Origin: Turritopsis dohrnii
Taxonomy: Eukaryota; Cnidaria; Hydrozoa; Anthoathecata; Oceaniidae
DNA: 64,000 nucleotides
Direction of reading: 5' to 3'
Assembly (NCBI GenBank): GCA_027922465.2
Contig: BQMF02000051.1
Coordinates: 744,001-808,000 of the forward strand
Shown: piece by piece, positions 1 through 10,344 of the stretch
How positions within the stretch are numbered: position 1 is the first letter of the stretch
How the letters are laid out: every line of letters starts with the position of its first letter
Position numbers and translations under genes: made by a program
The notes under the pieces: model-generated
What the model saw: the letters and a program-made list of their open reading frames with translations, nothing else
What the model was told of the DNA's origin: nothing
Databases searched by the model: none

Positions 1-388
1 CTCATGGAAAAACACTTAGTTTACTGCAGTATAGACAAAATTTACTATCTGCGTAATAATTTCAGGCAAAAAACGTAATCAGGGGCCTAAGAAGCATGAA
101 GTTGCTAGAAGCTGGAATTCCAATCATCGAAACACATTTGCGTCATTGATAGTGTAGATTGCTTAAAGGAACATACCACAGGTAGTATTAGTCATTGTCA
201 TTAGTCGAACGAATTGATTCTGTACTTATGAAATGGTGAAAAAGAATTTTTGGCAGCAGAATAAGAACTGAATAAAGCGATTTACCAAATTCTGTAACTA
301 ATGGGGGTTAACTTCATCAAGAAAAAAATCTTCTATGTTGTTACGAGACAGTGACTAAAGTTCCTTAAGTGAGTTTCTTTTCTCCAAA
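1..388. other. Flanking AT-rich sequence, no gene seen
   Basis: Nothing recognisable as coding or RNA. The right edge holds one copy of the 9-bp target duplication of the next element. Confidence 0.5.
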
Positions 389-458
389 CAACCTCGTCCC
401 CAGGACTTCTTGTCTTTTCGATTATACTGAAAGGCAAGAAGCCCTTGGGACGAGGTTG
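389..458. mobile_element. 70-bp foldback MITE, CAACCTCG family, 9-bp TSD
   Basis: Seen: the two ends are inverted repeats (CAACCTCGTCCCCAGG against CCTTGGGACGAGGTTG) with an internal TTCTTG/CAAGAA match, so the element is nearly one hairpin. It is flanked on both sides by TTCTCCAAA (380-388 and 459-467), a 9-bp direct repeat. Known: 8-10-bp, usually 9-bp, duplications are typical of Mutator-like elements. Inference: a MULE-type MITE. Related copies lie at 3101-4669 and 16394-16469. Confidence 0.8.
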
Positions 459-467
459 TTCTCCAAA

Positions 468-1252
468 GAAACTATGTTGTACACGAAAAAACGTATATCA
501 TACTTTTGAATAGATTACTACTTTTGAATGACTTTGTTTGGCAAACCGCAGCTTCCAATTATTACCACAAAACAAATTATCGGAATTGATTATGGAAACT
601 ATTGAAGATAAAGTTAAGAGATTTCCAAATCGGTACGTGATAATTACAATGCAACTAAATGAAGTAATTTGTGGTTTGACAAAATCTGTCAGCTTCCTTT
701 CACGTTTTCATATGTTGTTTAGATAAATTTAACTGATTAATCATAAAACATGTTTTCGAGGTCGTTCAGGACTAAAGAATAACTTTTCAAATCATTATTA
801 TTATGATATAAAACATATACTACTAAACATTATTAATATACCACTTTTAAACCAATCAAATGGCTCATAAGATTTGATGCTGACTTCAAATTTTAGATGA
901 CAATGTCATCACGTAACTAATATGAACAAGACGACCGGAGGGTCGAAAGATTTCGCATATGTTTTTAAGAATAGCGCCCTAAATTAACACCCATTCTAAA
1001 TACATACTCGAGGGCTCGTGGGGTTGCAGAGCGGAGTTTATAATAAACCTGTTCTGCATAGTCCTTCGTGTTTTCATACTTCTGAGTAACTTCCCTGTTT
1101 TTTAGCCTAAGGTACACTACTGATGTCATTTTATGGTTACAAAAAATCTGCTAGTGTAAACATAGAAATAAGAAAGTGATATGGTGTAAATGAAACTTTA
1201 TTAACAAACATCACAAATTGAAACAAAAGAAAGGTAGGATAGGATGGGACAA
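468..1252. other. No gene seen
   Basis: AT-rich, short chance reading frames only. A weak frame at 538-726 begins with TTG and has no recognisable domain. Confidence 0.4.
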
Positions 1253-1372
1253 CCCAGTGGGCAAAATCGTCAAAAAGTCACTGTGACGAAGAGCATTTTT
1301 ATTAAAATTGTGTGTATGTTTCTATAGAAATGCACTCCTTCGCAGAGGTTTTTTAACAAATTGCCGGCTGGG
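1253..1372. mobile_element. 120-bp MITE, CCCAGYGGGC family
   Basis: The ends CCCAGTGGGCAAA and TTGCCGGCTGGG are inverted repeats. Subterminal AAAAAGTCACTG is shared with the copy at 36822-36931. Non-coding. Other members with the same ends but different interiors are at 3633-4376, 16619-16876 and 21470-22531. The target duplication is unclear (AA on both sides). Confidence 0.7.
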
Positions 1373-2259
1373 AAAGATAGGTAGGACGATGTCGAAACCA
1401 ATATATTTCACTTGAAACCTTATAAGTCATCGTTTATTAGCGCGTTTTCTAATTAGCAATGTTTAAAAAAAACCATGGTTTGTTTGCACGAAACTATTTT
1501 TCTATGCAACCTGTCAGTTTTTTTATGAATTTTTCCCTACAAGGACATTAAAAGAAACTTCACATCAACACTTGAAATAAACTCCCATGGTAATGTTATT
1601 TCTTTTGATACAAGAATAGATTTTAAATCTCCGAGGTAACTGTTGAAAAGTTTTATTAGCAATCAAATATTTTCGTGTAACAGGCTCGTTGATTTTAAAG
1701 TGGCACTTTGTTTGTTTATTAGATTTCCGCGCAAGCAAGAAATCTATTAAAACCGGCTTTGGTTCTTCTTTTTCTTACTGTCCAAACCTAGCGGTTTTTT
1801 GTATATTTCGTGACTGCGTTTACATAAAACTTTTGTGTACCATACACGTTAGCTGAAGCAACCATTTACATTTTTACGGTAGCAGCGAAAGCGAATACCG
1901 TATTAAAACACCCTTGGACTACTACTACTACTACTACTACTCCTCCTCCGGCCAAAACGGCAGTTTAGCCTACGATTTAGAGTATGCGAGTCCCCTCATG
2001 CACGTATAATTCTTTTGTCTTCTAATAAATTAATTGCTGGTGTGTTGCGATTAGACCCTATTTACACGAGTTAGTAATTTTAAACATTTTTAAACGTTTA
2101 TGCCTGTTTTCCACCAGTAAGATATCTCAAGAAATAACGTTTACAGAACGTTTAAGAACTTTAAGTAAAATTTCAAATTTAAAAGTATTCTTGTGGCAAG
2201 TACTTTTGCTGCTACCGTTTTGCGCCATCTGGCTCTTGTTTAAAATGAATTCAAAAGAA
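1373..2259. repeat. Dispersed repeat copy and CTA microsatellite
   Basis: Positions 1716-1800 (CAAGAAATCTATTAAAACCGG followed by a CTTACTGTCCAAACCTAGCGG-like block) recur inverted at about 31848-31935 and in diverged form at 30128-30215 and 56140-56265, so this is a dispersed family of unknown type. Positions 1918-1943 are a (CTA)n run. No gene is seen in the rest. Confidence 0.6.
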
Positions 2260-2985
2260 GATATAACGATTCTCCAAAGGGAAATTGAAAAAAGTTCGTT
2301 ATATCGAGAGTTCGTTATATCGAAAGGTGTAAAAAAATCAGAAAATTTTGCCTAAATCGTTTAAATTTCGTAACCCTTTCGAACAAAATGCTTTAAATTC
2401 TTATTTTCAGCTAGGATCCCGTTCAAAAGTAAAACGGTAACGAGTTCAAATGAACACGAAACATTCGGTGATTTTCCTCTTGTTTGCTACGTCGAAACAG
2501 TACTTTTCTTTCTGTCACATTCCTCTGCAATGCTCTTGTTTGTACTTTTGCCCTCCACAATTTTCTGTAGGGCTTTATATTTATCAGTTATGGAGATATT
2601 TTCATCTCGATTCACTCATCGTACACACTTCACCTTCTTTTGCATTGCCTTACAGATTGTAGCTTTGTAGATGTTTAGACTCGAATGGTCCGATTCGAAG
2701 CGTTTGATTTATTCTGAATCGCAAATTTCCATCTTCAGGGTGCAAAAATTGTTTTTGTTATTTTGTGTAGCATTTATTACTTTGAGTTCGTTATATCGAG
2801 GCTTTTCGGGTTTGAGGAACCAAAAATTTGACTCGTTCAATCGAGAGCTCGCTTATATCGGAGGTTCCTTATATAGAAAGGATTTAAAAGAGTTTCTTAA
2901 GGCAAAATTCAAAAGGGAATGGACTTCGGTTCGTTATATCGAGATGTTCGCTATATCGGGGGTTCGTTGTATCGAAAGTCCACTG
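2260..2985 (-). mobile_element. Decayed pogo/Tigger-like element with HTH relic
   Basis: Seen: repeated blocks of the type TTCGTTATATCGAGA lie at both sides of a short coding relic. The right end reads GAAAGTCCACTG followed by TA, the usual pogo/Tc1-type arrangement. On the minus strand at about 2475-2600 the reading ITDKYKALQKIVEGKST, then a SIAEECDRKKSTVST run, matches the CENP-B/pogo N-terminal helix-turn-helix pattern; a stop codon interrupts it. The left TIR is missing. Inference: a non-autonomous, truncated Tigger-like copy. Confidence 0.6.
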
Positions 2986-3632
2986 TATACATATCCAAAA
3001 CTGAAGATTAAATAGAGAATCTATGTTAGAAATTTATAATAATGTTGCAATAAAGAATGATCACAGTATAGTAGAATTGCTACTCAGTCTACTACTCATT
3101 CAACCTCGTACCCAGAGTTTCTTGCGTTTTCGATATATGAACGGCGGCAAAGAAGACCCTGGCATATGCCGATTAAAATTTTAAATACACGACGGCCCGA
3201 GTATAACAACCCGATTCTTTCAGATCAGATTTGTGTATTACAATCGTGTAAATAATTTCTAAAAGGGTTTTCTTTAAAACCACAGCAAATACAATGTTTG
3301 CTATATCTATACGAAGTCATTAATGTGAAAATCTAGGATACAGATTCTGAAACAACCACACCTATATTAAAAAAAAATACATGTATACTCAAAATCACAA
3401 AAATAATAAAAAATATAATATTATACTGGTTTATTCAATCAGTTTTACCTGAGGTTTCCAATCTTTCCCAGCTTTGTGAAATTTGTTCAATAGTTTGCTA
3501 TTGTTGAATTTTGTAGTAAGTTAAACAGACAAGAGAAGTTGGAAAAAATAAGGAGTATAATTATCAACGACTTTCAAAAACAATAATACGTGTTAGAAAT
3601 ATACAAAAGTTTGTAGCTAGATTACTTGGCTA

Positions 3633-4376
3633 TCCAGCGGGCACAAAGACGTCTTTTCAAGACGTCCCTAAGACGTCGCAAAATGGTCGCGAAGTGGGAA
3701 TCTCAAAAGACGTCCCAATTACATCTTCATTGAGACGTCTCGATGACATCCCAACGACATCGTAACGACGTCGCAGGATTATGAAATTTACTCTTTCAAA
3801 AACTATAATAGGCCATAGGCGGACCCGAACCTGGAACTTCTGGTGTGCCAGCCGAACTCGTAACCGTTATGCCACTGCTGCTTGTTGTCAAGACGTTTAA
3901 AAACATTTACAATAAATCATTCTATACAGACTGATTGCTTTTGAAAGTTTATAATTGTTTTGAAGGTCGTTATTGAATCTGAACAGAGACGTCCCAAAAA
4001 CGTCGTAAAAGGATCCCAATTGCAACGTCCCGTTTCAGACGTTCCTACGACGTCCCAAAATGATCTTAAGTTTATAATTGTTTTGAAGGTCGTTATGCAA
4101 TCCGTATAAGGACGTCCTAAAAACGTCGTAAAAGGATCCCAATTGTGACGTCCCGTTTCAGACGTCCCAACGACGTCGCAAAATGATCTTAAATTTACAA
4201 TTGTTTCGAAGGTCGTTATTCAATCCGTATAAAGACGTCCCAAAAACGTCGTAAAAGGATCCCAATTGCGACGTCCCGTTTCAGACGTCCCTACGACGTC
4301 CCAAAATGATCTAGAAAGCAAACGACCATTTTACGATTGAAATAAGACGTCTCAAAGACGTGTTGTGCCCGCTGGG
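3633..4376. mobile_element. 744-bp nested element with ACGTC arrays
   Basis: The ends CCAGCGGGCACAAAGACG and GTTGTGCCCGCTGGG are inverted repeats, with TA on both sides (3631-3632, 4377-4378). The interior is full of short GACGTC/GACGTCC motifs in both orientations. Three tandem units of about 122 bp start near 3947, 4069 and 4191, each holding an AATTGTTTTGAAGGTCGTTA-like start and a CGTCGTAAAAGGATCCCAAT-like block. No coding capacity. It is nested within the 9-bp-TSD element. Confidence 0.8.
3820..3883 (-). pseudogene. tRNA-like fragment inside a repeat
   Basis: The minus strand shows a TGGCATAACGGTTACGAG stretch (A-box-like) and GGTTCGGGTCC (B-box-like) about 40 bp apart, the spacing of an internal RNA polymerase III promoter. 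There is no matching acceptor stem, so it is not a functional tRNA gene. It sits in the ACGTC element and may be a captured SINE head. Confidence 0.5.
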
Positions 4377-4678
4377 TAAGTAAGAAAAATGAGTAATTCT
4401 TAAAGTTAAAAGGTGTCAGGATTAGAGCGTTGGAGATGTCATGCAATGGCAAATCATTGCTCCTAAAAACACTTTCAATTTCATCGTGCCATCTTTCCAC
4501 CATCTTTCGACAGCTAAAAATTTCCGATTTCCCGACTGTTCTTAAAACAAACAAACGGCCTTGGCTTATACTTCGACCAATCAGATTGCAATTTTAATCG
4601 GCGTATGCCAGGGTCTTCTTCGCCGCCGTCCGTATATCGAAACGGCAAGAAACTCTGGGTACGAGGTTGCTACTCATT

Positions 4679-5849
4679 CTTTTCTAACTAAAAAGTTAGA
4701 AATTAAGAAATTTTCAATGGTTTATAAACAAAAAGGTAAAGGAGTCAAAAAAGGTATGTGTTTCTTTTAGGGAAAAATGCCTAAATGTCTTTAAGCCTTT
4801 CTAGATACAAAAGATTTTCGTTTGTTTCATGTGTAAACTGTAATACTTTTTAACCTCTGGATTCGTACAGCTCAGCTCAGTTTCCTCCTCAGCTCCAATA
4901 TTAGGTGTTTGGTTTTTTTTTGTTTGATGTTTCTCTAGCTAAGTTATACTGCCAATTCCCCTAATTACGAATGACCTTCCTAATCACGATTGCAAATTGA
5001 AATGTTCTAACTGTCCGTAAATTCAAAATACTGTACATTTACACAATACAAAATTTTGATAAGTTTCGGTATAAATTTATAGAGCATGTTTTACACTTTT
5101 AATGATCAAGATCTTTGATTACTTTTTGAAATTGCAACATTGGAAATTCTGTTCCTTAGGAAGATTGGCAGTACATATCACATGTTTAAAGCAAATATGT
5201 GATATTCGTACGTAATCACTCTGATATCTGAAAAGATCAATGTACCTGGTTTTCACTGATCGTTTTAACGCTTAAAACACAGCGACCTTAAGCCTTAACA
5301 CAGTTTTACAGCTTAAGACAACTATCAAAAATTTGTAACGTTTGTTATGTATGTCAGTCACATGCATACAATTGCGAGAACAGAAGTTTTATCTTTGTCG
5401 ATTTTCCATATCGCAGGCAGTGTGTGTAACGTACTTGTTATTTGATTAATTTCATATCACGTATTGGTTTATCAAGCATTAAACGGTGAGGAAGAAAATC
5501 GATGTTCAGATGGATCAACTTTAACGGTTCCTTCATTCAATCAAAGTTATCTTTAGGATCATGGCTTCTCCCTGCGACTCTTCTTTGGCGTTATCAGATC
5601 GTGACTTTGTTAGCCCAGATTCTACCTGCTACTTTTTTTGATGAGGTCTTGACATTGAAGTCTATTGCTCTGTACACACTGATGTGGGCTTCCATGCTCG
5701 GCACTATTACGCAATATGCCGTTACCAAAATATACCGAATGATCCGAAATTTGTTGTTATTCTTGTGGATGTTGGGTTTGGGTTTATGAGGTATGAATTG
5801 AGAACAAATTATATTTTTTTATGGTTTTGCGTACAAACTTGAGTAGTTC
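4679..5849. repeat. Dispersed repeat copy (4857-5250); no gene seen
   Basis: About 4857-5250 (CAGCTCAGCTCAGTTTCCTCC onward, then TAATTACGAATGACCTTCC) recurs inverted at 31100-31600, and parts recur at 14790-14900 and 56445-56770. A reading frame at 5502-5789 starts with ATG but has no recognisable domain and is not called. Confidence 0.5.
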
Positions 5850-5936
5850 ATACAGCGTGGTTCAGACCTGGCGACAACGATGACTAAAAAATAACTTAGC
5901 AATCGTAATCGTCAGGTCTGAACCAGGCTTTATGAA
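5850..5936. mobile_element. Small foldback element
   Basis: GGTTCAGACCTGGCGAC near the left end pairs with GTCAGGTCTGAACCAGG near the right, with an inner ACGAT/ATCGT match. The ends CATACAGC and GCTTTATG are partly complementary. This is an 85-bp imperfect hairpin typical of a tiny MITE. No TSD was resolved. Confidence 0.5.
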
Positions 5937-7164
5937 GAACCAAATGATTTTGTGGAGCTAACTCATACATTCCGTGAATTCGGCTTATTCTAAAGCCTCA
6001 TCAAAATGATTAAGAATACTTATATAAAAACAGAGAAGTTTAAGGCTCGCGTATCAGTTTTGGAAGTTGAATGGACGATCTAAAAACAAGAAAGAGCAGT
6101 TAAAAGAGTCCAGGGCGTCTTCTTTTCTTTATATGGAACAAGGTGGGTAATGGATATAAGTTCAAACTTTCTTTGACATTATGGCAAAATGCAATCACTT
6201 GACCTTCACCAAAAAGTGTTTCATAACGATCCTTTTGGTTCTCGTAGGACTGATTCTATAATACGTCCATTTTGATAGCAATGGAAGCGCTGATACCAAA
6301 GAATGATAGCCTTTGTCAGGGGCGGTTTTATGGTATAAATGTTAACTTAACTGACTTAGTCGTATTTTGGGCGCTTGGAGCCACTCAAATAGTCCAGAGC
6401 CCTTTGTGCATTAATATGAACTGTAACAGGCTAAAACAGTATTGTTTTCTCCCATGTGGTTATGGTACATTGACAGTATATACAAAGCAACTGAAAGAAA
6501 TGAAATATTAAAAATACACCCAAAATTTCAAATTGTAAACATAAAAAGTTAAAATTTTCAATTGCAGCTTCTATCAAATACATTATAAAAATATCAAGCA
6601 TGCTTTAAGTAATTTATCAGGAAACCAGCCGATACAGTAAAAAATATTCAAAGTAGCTGGTTGCCTGACAATCATTTGAGCATTACAGAACCTATTTTAT
6701 TTCTGAAAGTACACCAGTACACCAGCCTAAATCCACCCCTATTTGCTGTTGAACATTTCAAATGTAAAAAGACAGAGGAAAACTCGCGAATTGATAATGT
6801 TAACACTTTTATTAGTAAACATAAGCAAAAGTTATAGTCAATAAAGGTTGCATACAGTGAACGGTTTATTTAAAACACGTGACTTCTTTGCTTTCAAAAC
6901 CACTATTTTGTGATAATTGTTAATTCAAATTGCTCTAAGTCCAGAGTGGGATATATTGAACATATGTTGCCATTAACAATGATCATAATATCAGCTGGAA
7001 AGACAACTCATAAAATCATATACAGACATTACTAACATAAAATAACAAAGACATAACATGTTAGAAAAGTATTAAAAATTTGTCCATTTTGCAAAACATC
7101 TATTTAGTGTACAGCTTTGATTGTACCTGAATGAGTTATAGATATCGCTCCTGACAAAAAGAGT
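5937..7164. other. No gene seen
   Basis: AT-rich. It includes the presumed 3' flank of the CPT2-like copy; an AATAAA on the minus strand lies near 6865. Confidence 0.4.
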
Positions 7165-9041
7165 TCATTTGGAAATGCTGTGCCCTAATTGTTCCAATGC
7201 TTCAAAAAATAGTTCGGTGAATTCCTTAATAGGTGGATCATTTCCATTCGACATGAAGTTTCCTGAAATACCATCGCTATTAAAAACATACGCGAGAGTT
7301 GTTCCTTTTTCGTAATAACAAAATATCATTGCTTTAAGGAGATCTTGCGGTAATGAAGCGACATCCACATATGGTTTAAGGGAATCTGTAAATAGCTGAC
7401 TGGAAGGAATTCACTTGGTTGATCTATCTTTAATGACAAATCGGAAAGGGCACTTAAATGTTCAACAAATAGCCCATATCCCAGTCTCATTTGCATAATG
7501 ATTGAAAAACAAAGATCAGAGTAATTCCTCAAAGAAGACAATTCTGATCTCCCATTCTCGACAAACTGTTGAGCAATGCTTGCTGCCAATGAGGTTGGTT
7601 CTATATTATCGAAAGAGTGACTATTTATGAACATTGGTGCTAGCAAAGCTGAATGCATCAACTTTGGTTGTCCATACATCTTTATGAGAGCAACCTGCAG
7701 AGCAAGTACTACCATGGCGTTTGGATTAAGGAACCGCTTTTTAAATTCCGTGCTTCTAATTTCGTTTTTCACGAATGGTACGCATTGGAACATATCACGG
7801 GAAGTTTGGTATTCTTTCTTTGCTTGATTAATTGCTAGTGAAATCTGATCATCAATGTTAAATTCCAGAAGCCTCAATGTCGAGGACTTGGTAACAGTAT
7901 CGGTTGGTACATCTTTTAGCTCTTCATAAACCTTTTGTGTTCTTTGTACTACATCAGCAGCCACAACTCCATGAACTTCACTAGAGTTGCCGCTGAAGCC
8001 AAGGTACTCTGAATTTTCATCAATAGCACAATAACTAGTTTTGTCAAACCAACGATCACCAGCGCATTGGCCTAAGTGAATGTTCTTTTGAAAATCTTCC
8101 TTTTTGTTATATCCGTCCAGTGATATTATGGATATAGCTTGTTCGATAATCCTCAAGAGATTGGCGTTATGAGAATCAGTAAGCAAATGGTAACGGTGTT
8201 TTGCCCATGTCGTTCTTTCTAAAACTGTAAGTGCGGCAATAGGAGTTTTTGACGGTCTCCCAGACTTCTCTTTGATCTCATTCAATGTCGCATATATATT
8301 GCTAAGACTTATCACGTCCCCATTGTCATCAAGCACATCAAATGTAAATAAATGCCCTTTTGTAATGATTACAAAATTTTTCGATATTTTGCTATGGATT
8401 ATATTATCTTCATGTATTCCAGGAACTCTTGAAGCACCACAAACGTAAGGGTATAGTCTCATGTCGAATGGTATCATGCCTAAAGCATGGGCTACTTGTG
8501 TTCGATGTTCTTCGTCAGTTTGTCTCAGAACCCCATCAAAAAATGGATTTGCATTCATTACTATTGGTTCTAAAAGTTTATCTCTCAACGGTCCTGTCAA
8601 TGTACTAATACAGAAAATAAGTTTTGCTGCACGCAACAATTGGGGATCTTTTGCGCCAAAATCGAACACCATCGTCGTACTGTTTTGCTCAAATATTGTA
8701 TTTCTTTGCTTTAGAAATTCGTTCATACGACGCTGCCCTCCATAATATGCGAACTTATCTTTACTATAGCAATCAAGCAATTTCTTTTGTAACATTTTCC
8801 CTTCTCCAAAAACAAACGTATTTGCCCATGTTTGCAAATTTTGGAACGTTTGCGAATCTTGAACAGCTTTCTGTCGTTCTAGATACATTGAGATGCTTTT
8901 TTCAAGTGTTGGCAGGGGGAGATAAGGCAACGATTTCTGAAAGAAATCTGTTGGAAACGAACCCTTTGAGTTAACATGAATTCTTCTTAAGGAAAAACGT
9001 TGACGTAAGATTCTAGTTGTTGCTGCTAACTGCATGGTCAT
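7165..9041 (-). pseudogene. Carnitine palmitoyltransferase 2-like, frameshifted, intronless
   Basis: Family role: CPT2 of the mitochondrial inner membrane moves long-chain acyl groups from carnitine to CoA. Seen: from ATG 9041 (MTMQLAATTRILRQRF, basic and mitochondrial-presequence-like) the protein runs about 625 residues with CPT family marks: SLPYLPLPTLEKSI near the N-terminus, KGHLFTFDVLDDNGDVIS, LTVLERTTWAKHR and GDRWFDK. The catalytic region that should read EH-S-x-GDG reads FSGNSSEVHGVVAAD. Aligned from RWFDK, the expected His is Gly or Asn, so catalysis is doubtful. One frameshift between about 7400 and 7411 separates the main frame from the C-terminal part, which continues as SQLFTDSLKPYVDVASLPQD and ends at 7165. 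No introns. Inference: a decayed retrocopy, or a diverged gene with a sequencing error. The TTG upstream at 9086 is unlikely to be the start. Confidence 0.75.
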
Positions 9042-9319
9042 TTTCGGGTAAATTCCGTTTTGTTCTGGAATATATATGTATAGCAATATAAGTACGTTTG
9101 GAATTCGAAGTTTTGCTTTAATGCTTGACGCCTTTCGTGGTCTATTTCCTAAAAAAATATTTGGTTTAATATTAGGTTAATTTTCGGAGTGAGTGGGAAC
9201 CAAAATATCCTTTCACTAACATCTGCAAAAATATCTTTTATAGTCTTTTTAAAGCCTTACAACCTTCAAATGCTTTTTAAACCGTGCATTCACTGAAATT
9301 TAGATTGGTTTGCAGAAAG
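9042..9319. other. No feature seen
   Basis: Spacer between the CPT2-like copy and the Penelope-like fragment. It may include a decayed upstream part of the reverse transcriptase, but no motif could be read. Confidence 0.3.
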
Positions 9320-10260
9320 TAAATCATCTTCAAAATTAATTCAAACATAATCAAACAGTTACCGGTTTCAATCGAGAAAAGGCTCAACACATTATCGAAA
9401 AACGAAAACATCTTCAAGCAGTCTGCTCCATACTACCAAGAAACACTCGATAGGTATGGATATAACTACAAGCTTCAATACAAACCAGCCGAGAGTCGCA
9501 ACGAAACATCAACGAACAACGAGTGTCGTAAACGAAAAATTATCTGGTTCAATCCACCATATTCAAAAAGCGTTTCAACGAACATCGGTAAGTACTTCCT
9601 TAATCTCGTTGACAAACATTTCCCACATAACCACAAGTACAGAAAGATTTTCAACCGTAACACCCTGAAAATCAGTTACAGTTGCATGCCAAACGTCAAC
9701 TCGATAATCAACAGCCACAACAAAACTGCAATTGCATAAGAAAAGATCAGTGTCCATTGAACAACGAATGTCTCACCGAGAACATTTTATACGAGGCAAC
9801 CGTAACATCAAATGTTCCAAATTATCCCACAACATCTTACATCGGTCTATGTGAGGGAACATTCAAAAGGCGCTTCGCAAATCATAAGAAATCGTTCAAC
9901 CATAGCAGATATGAAGAAGACACTGAACTCTCAAAGGAAGTTTGGAGATTAAAAAACAGAAATGAATCACCAACAATATCATGGAAGATCAGAAAGAAAT
10001 GCCGGCCGTACAATCCTTCGACAGGAAAGTGCAACTTATGTTTACATGAGAAGCTTCTGATACTGGAAAAAAGCGGGGACAGAAACCTCCTGAACAAGCG
10101 TGACGAACTCGTAGCAAAGTGCCGTCACCAGAACAAATTTATATTAAACAACTTGTGATGTCAAAACCAATCGAAAAAGAAGCCAATACATTGTATATTT
10201 TTGTAACGTATTTCAGTTAGCTGAGGATTCCGAAAGGATGAAACTGGTAGTACTAACAGA
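9320..10260 (+). mobile_element. Penelope-like element, 3' fragment with GIY-YIG nuclease
   Basis: From about 9338 one frame reads NSNIIKQLPVSIEKRL, then WFNPPYSKSVSTNIGKYF and NHKYRKIFNRNTLKISYSC: the end of a Penelope-type reverse transcriptase and its linker. A frameshift near 9710-9735 leads into 9690-10158: a CNCIRKDQCPLNNECL cysteine motif, then YEATVTS...YIG (GIY-YIG), TFKRRFANHKKSF, CNLCLHEKLLIL and LLNKRDELVAKCRHQNKF, the usual Penelope endonuclease. Stop at 10156-10158. The tail (GTTAGCTGAGGATTCCGAAAGG) is like the 3' UTR of these elements. Truncated at 5' and broken, so inactive. Confidence 0.85.
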
Positions 10261-10344
10261 AAGTTTTGTCTTCTATTTATGTCTGAAGTATTAATGCTCC
10301 ATCAGGTAGAGCACTTTCTACGTAAGAAGATTTCATCATTCAGT

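Larger units (their letters stand above)
3101..4669. mobile_element. 1.57-kb TIR element, CAACCTCG family, 9-bp TSD
   Basis: About 80-bp inverted ends: CAACCTCGTACCCAGAG at the left and CTCTGGGTACGAGGTTG at the right, continuing through a block that contains GAAGACCCTGGCATATGCC. It is flanked by exact 9-bp direct repeats CTACTCATT (3092-3100 and 4670-4678). No transposase gene is inside. It carries a nested element (3633-4376). Known: 9-bp duplications suit Mutator-like transposases. Inference: a non-autonomous MULE related to 389-458. Confidence 0.85.

Noticed and set aside
538..726. 62-residue plus-strand frame
   Set aside because: Starts at TTG, has no recognisable motif, and lies in AT-rich DNA where such frames arise by chance.
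2450..3015. Two plus-strand frames (70 and 114 residues)
   Set aside because: They read the opposite strand of the pogo-like relic and its TTCGTTATATCGAG repeats; the HTH reading is on the minus strand.
3633..4376. Possible CRISPR array or satellite
   Set aside because: The short repeated GACGTC words are irregularly spaced and in both orientations, and the whole is bounded by TIRs; this is a eukaryotic foldback element.
5502..5789. 95-residue frame, hydrophobic
   Set aside because: ATG start but no family, and another frame over the same bases is also open for about 25 codons; no splice signals were found.
7627..8974. Plus-strand frames of 61-116 residues
   Set aside because: Antisense shadows of the CPT2-like copy.
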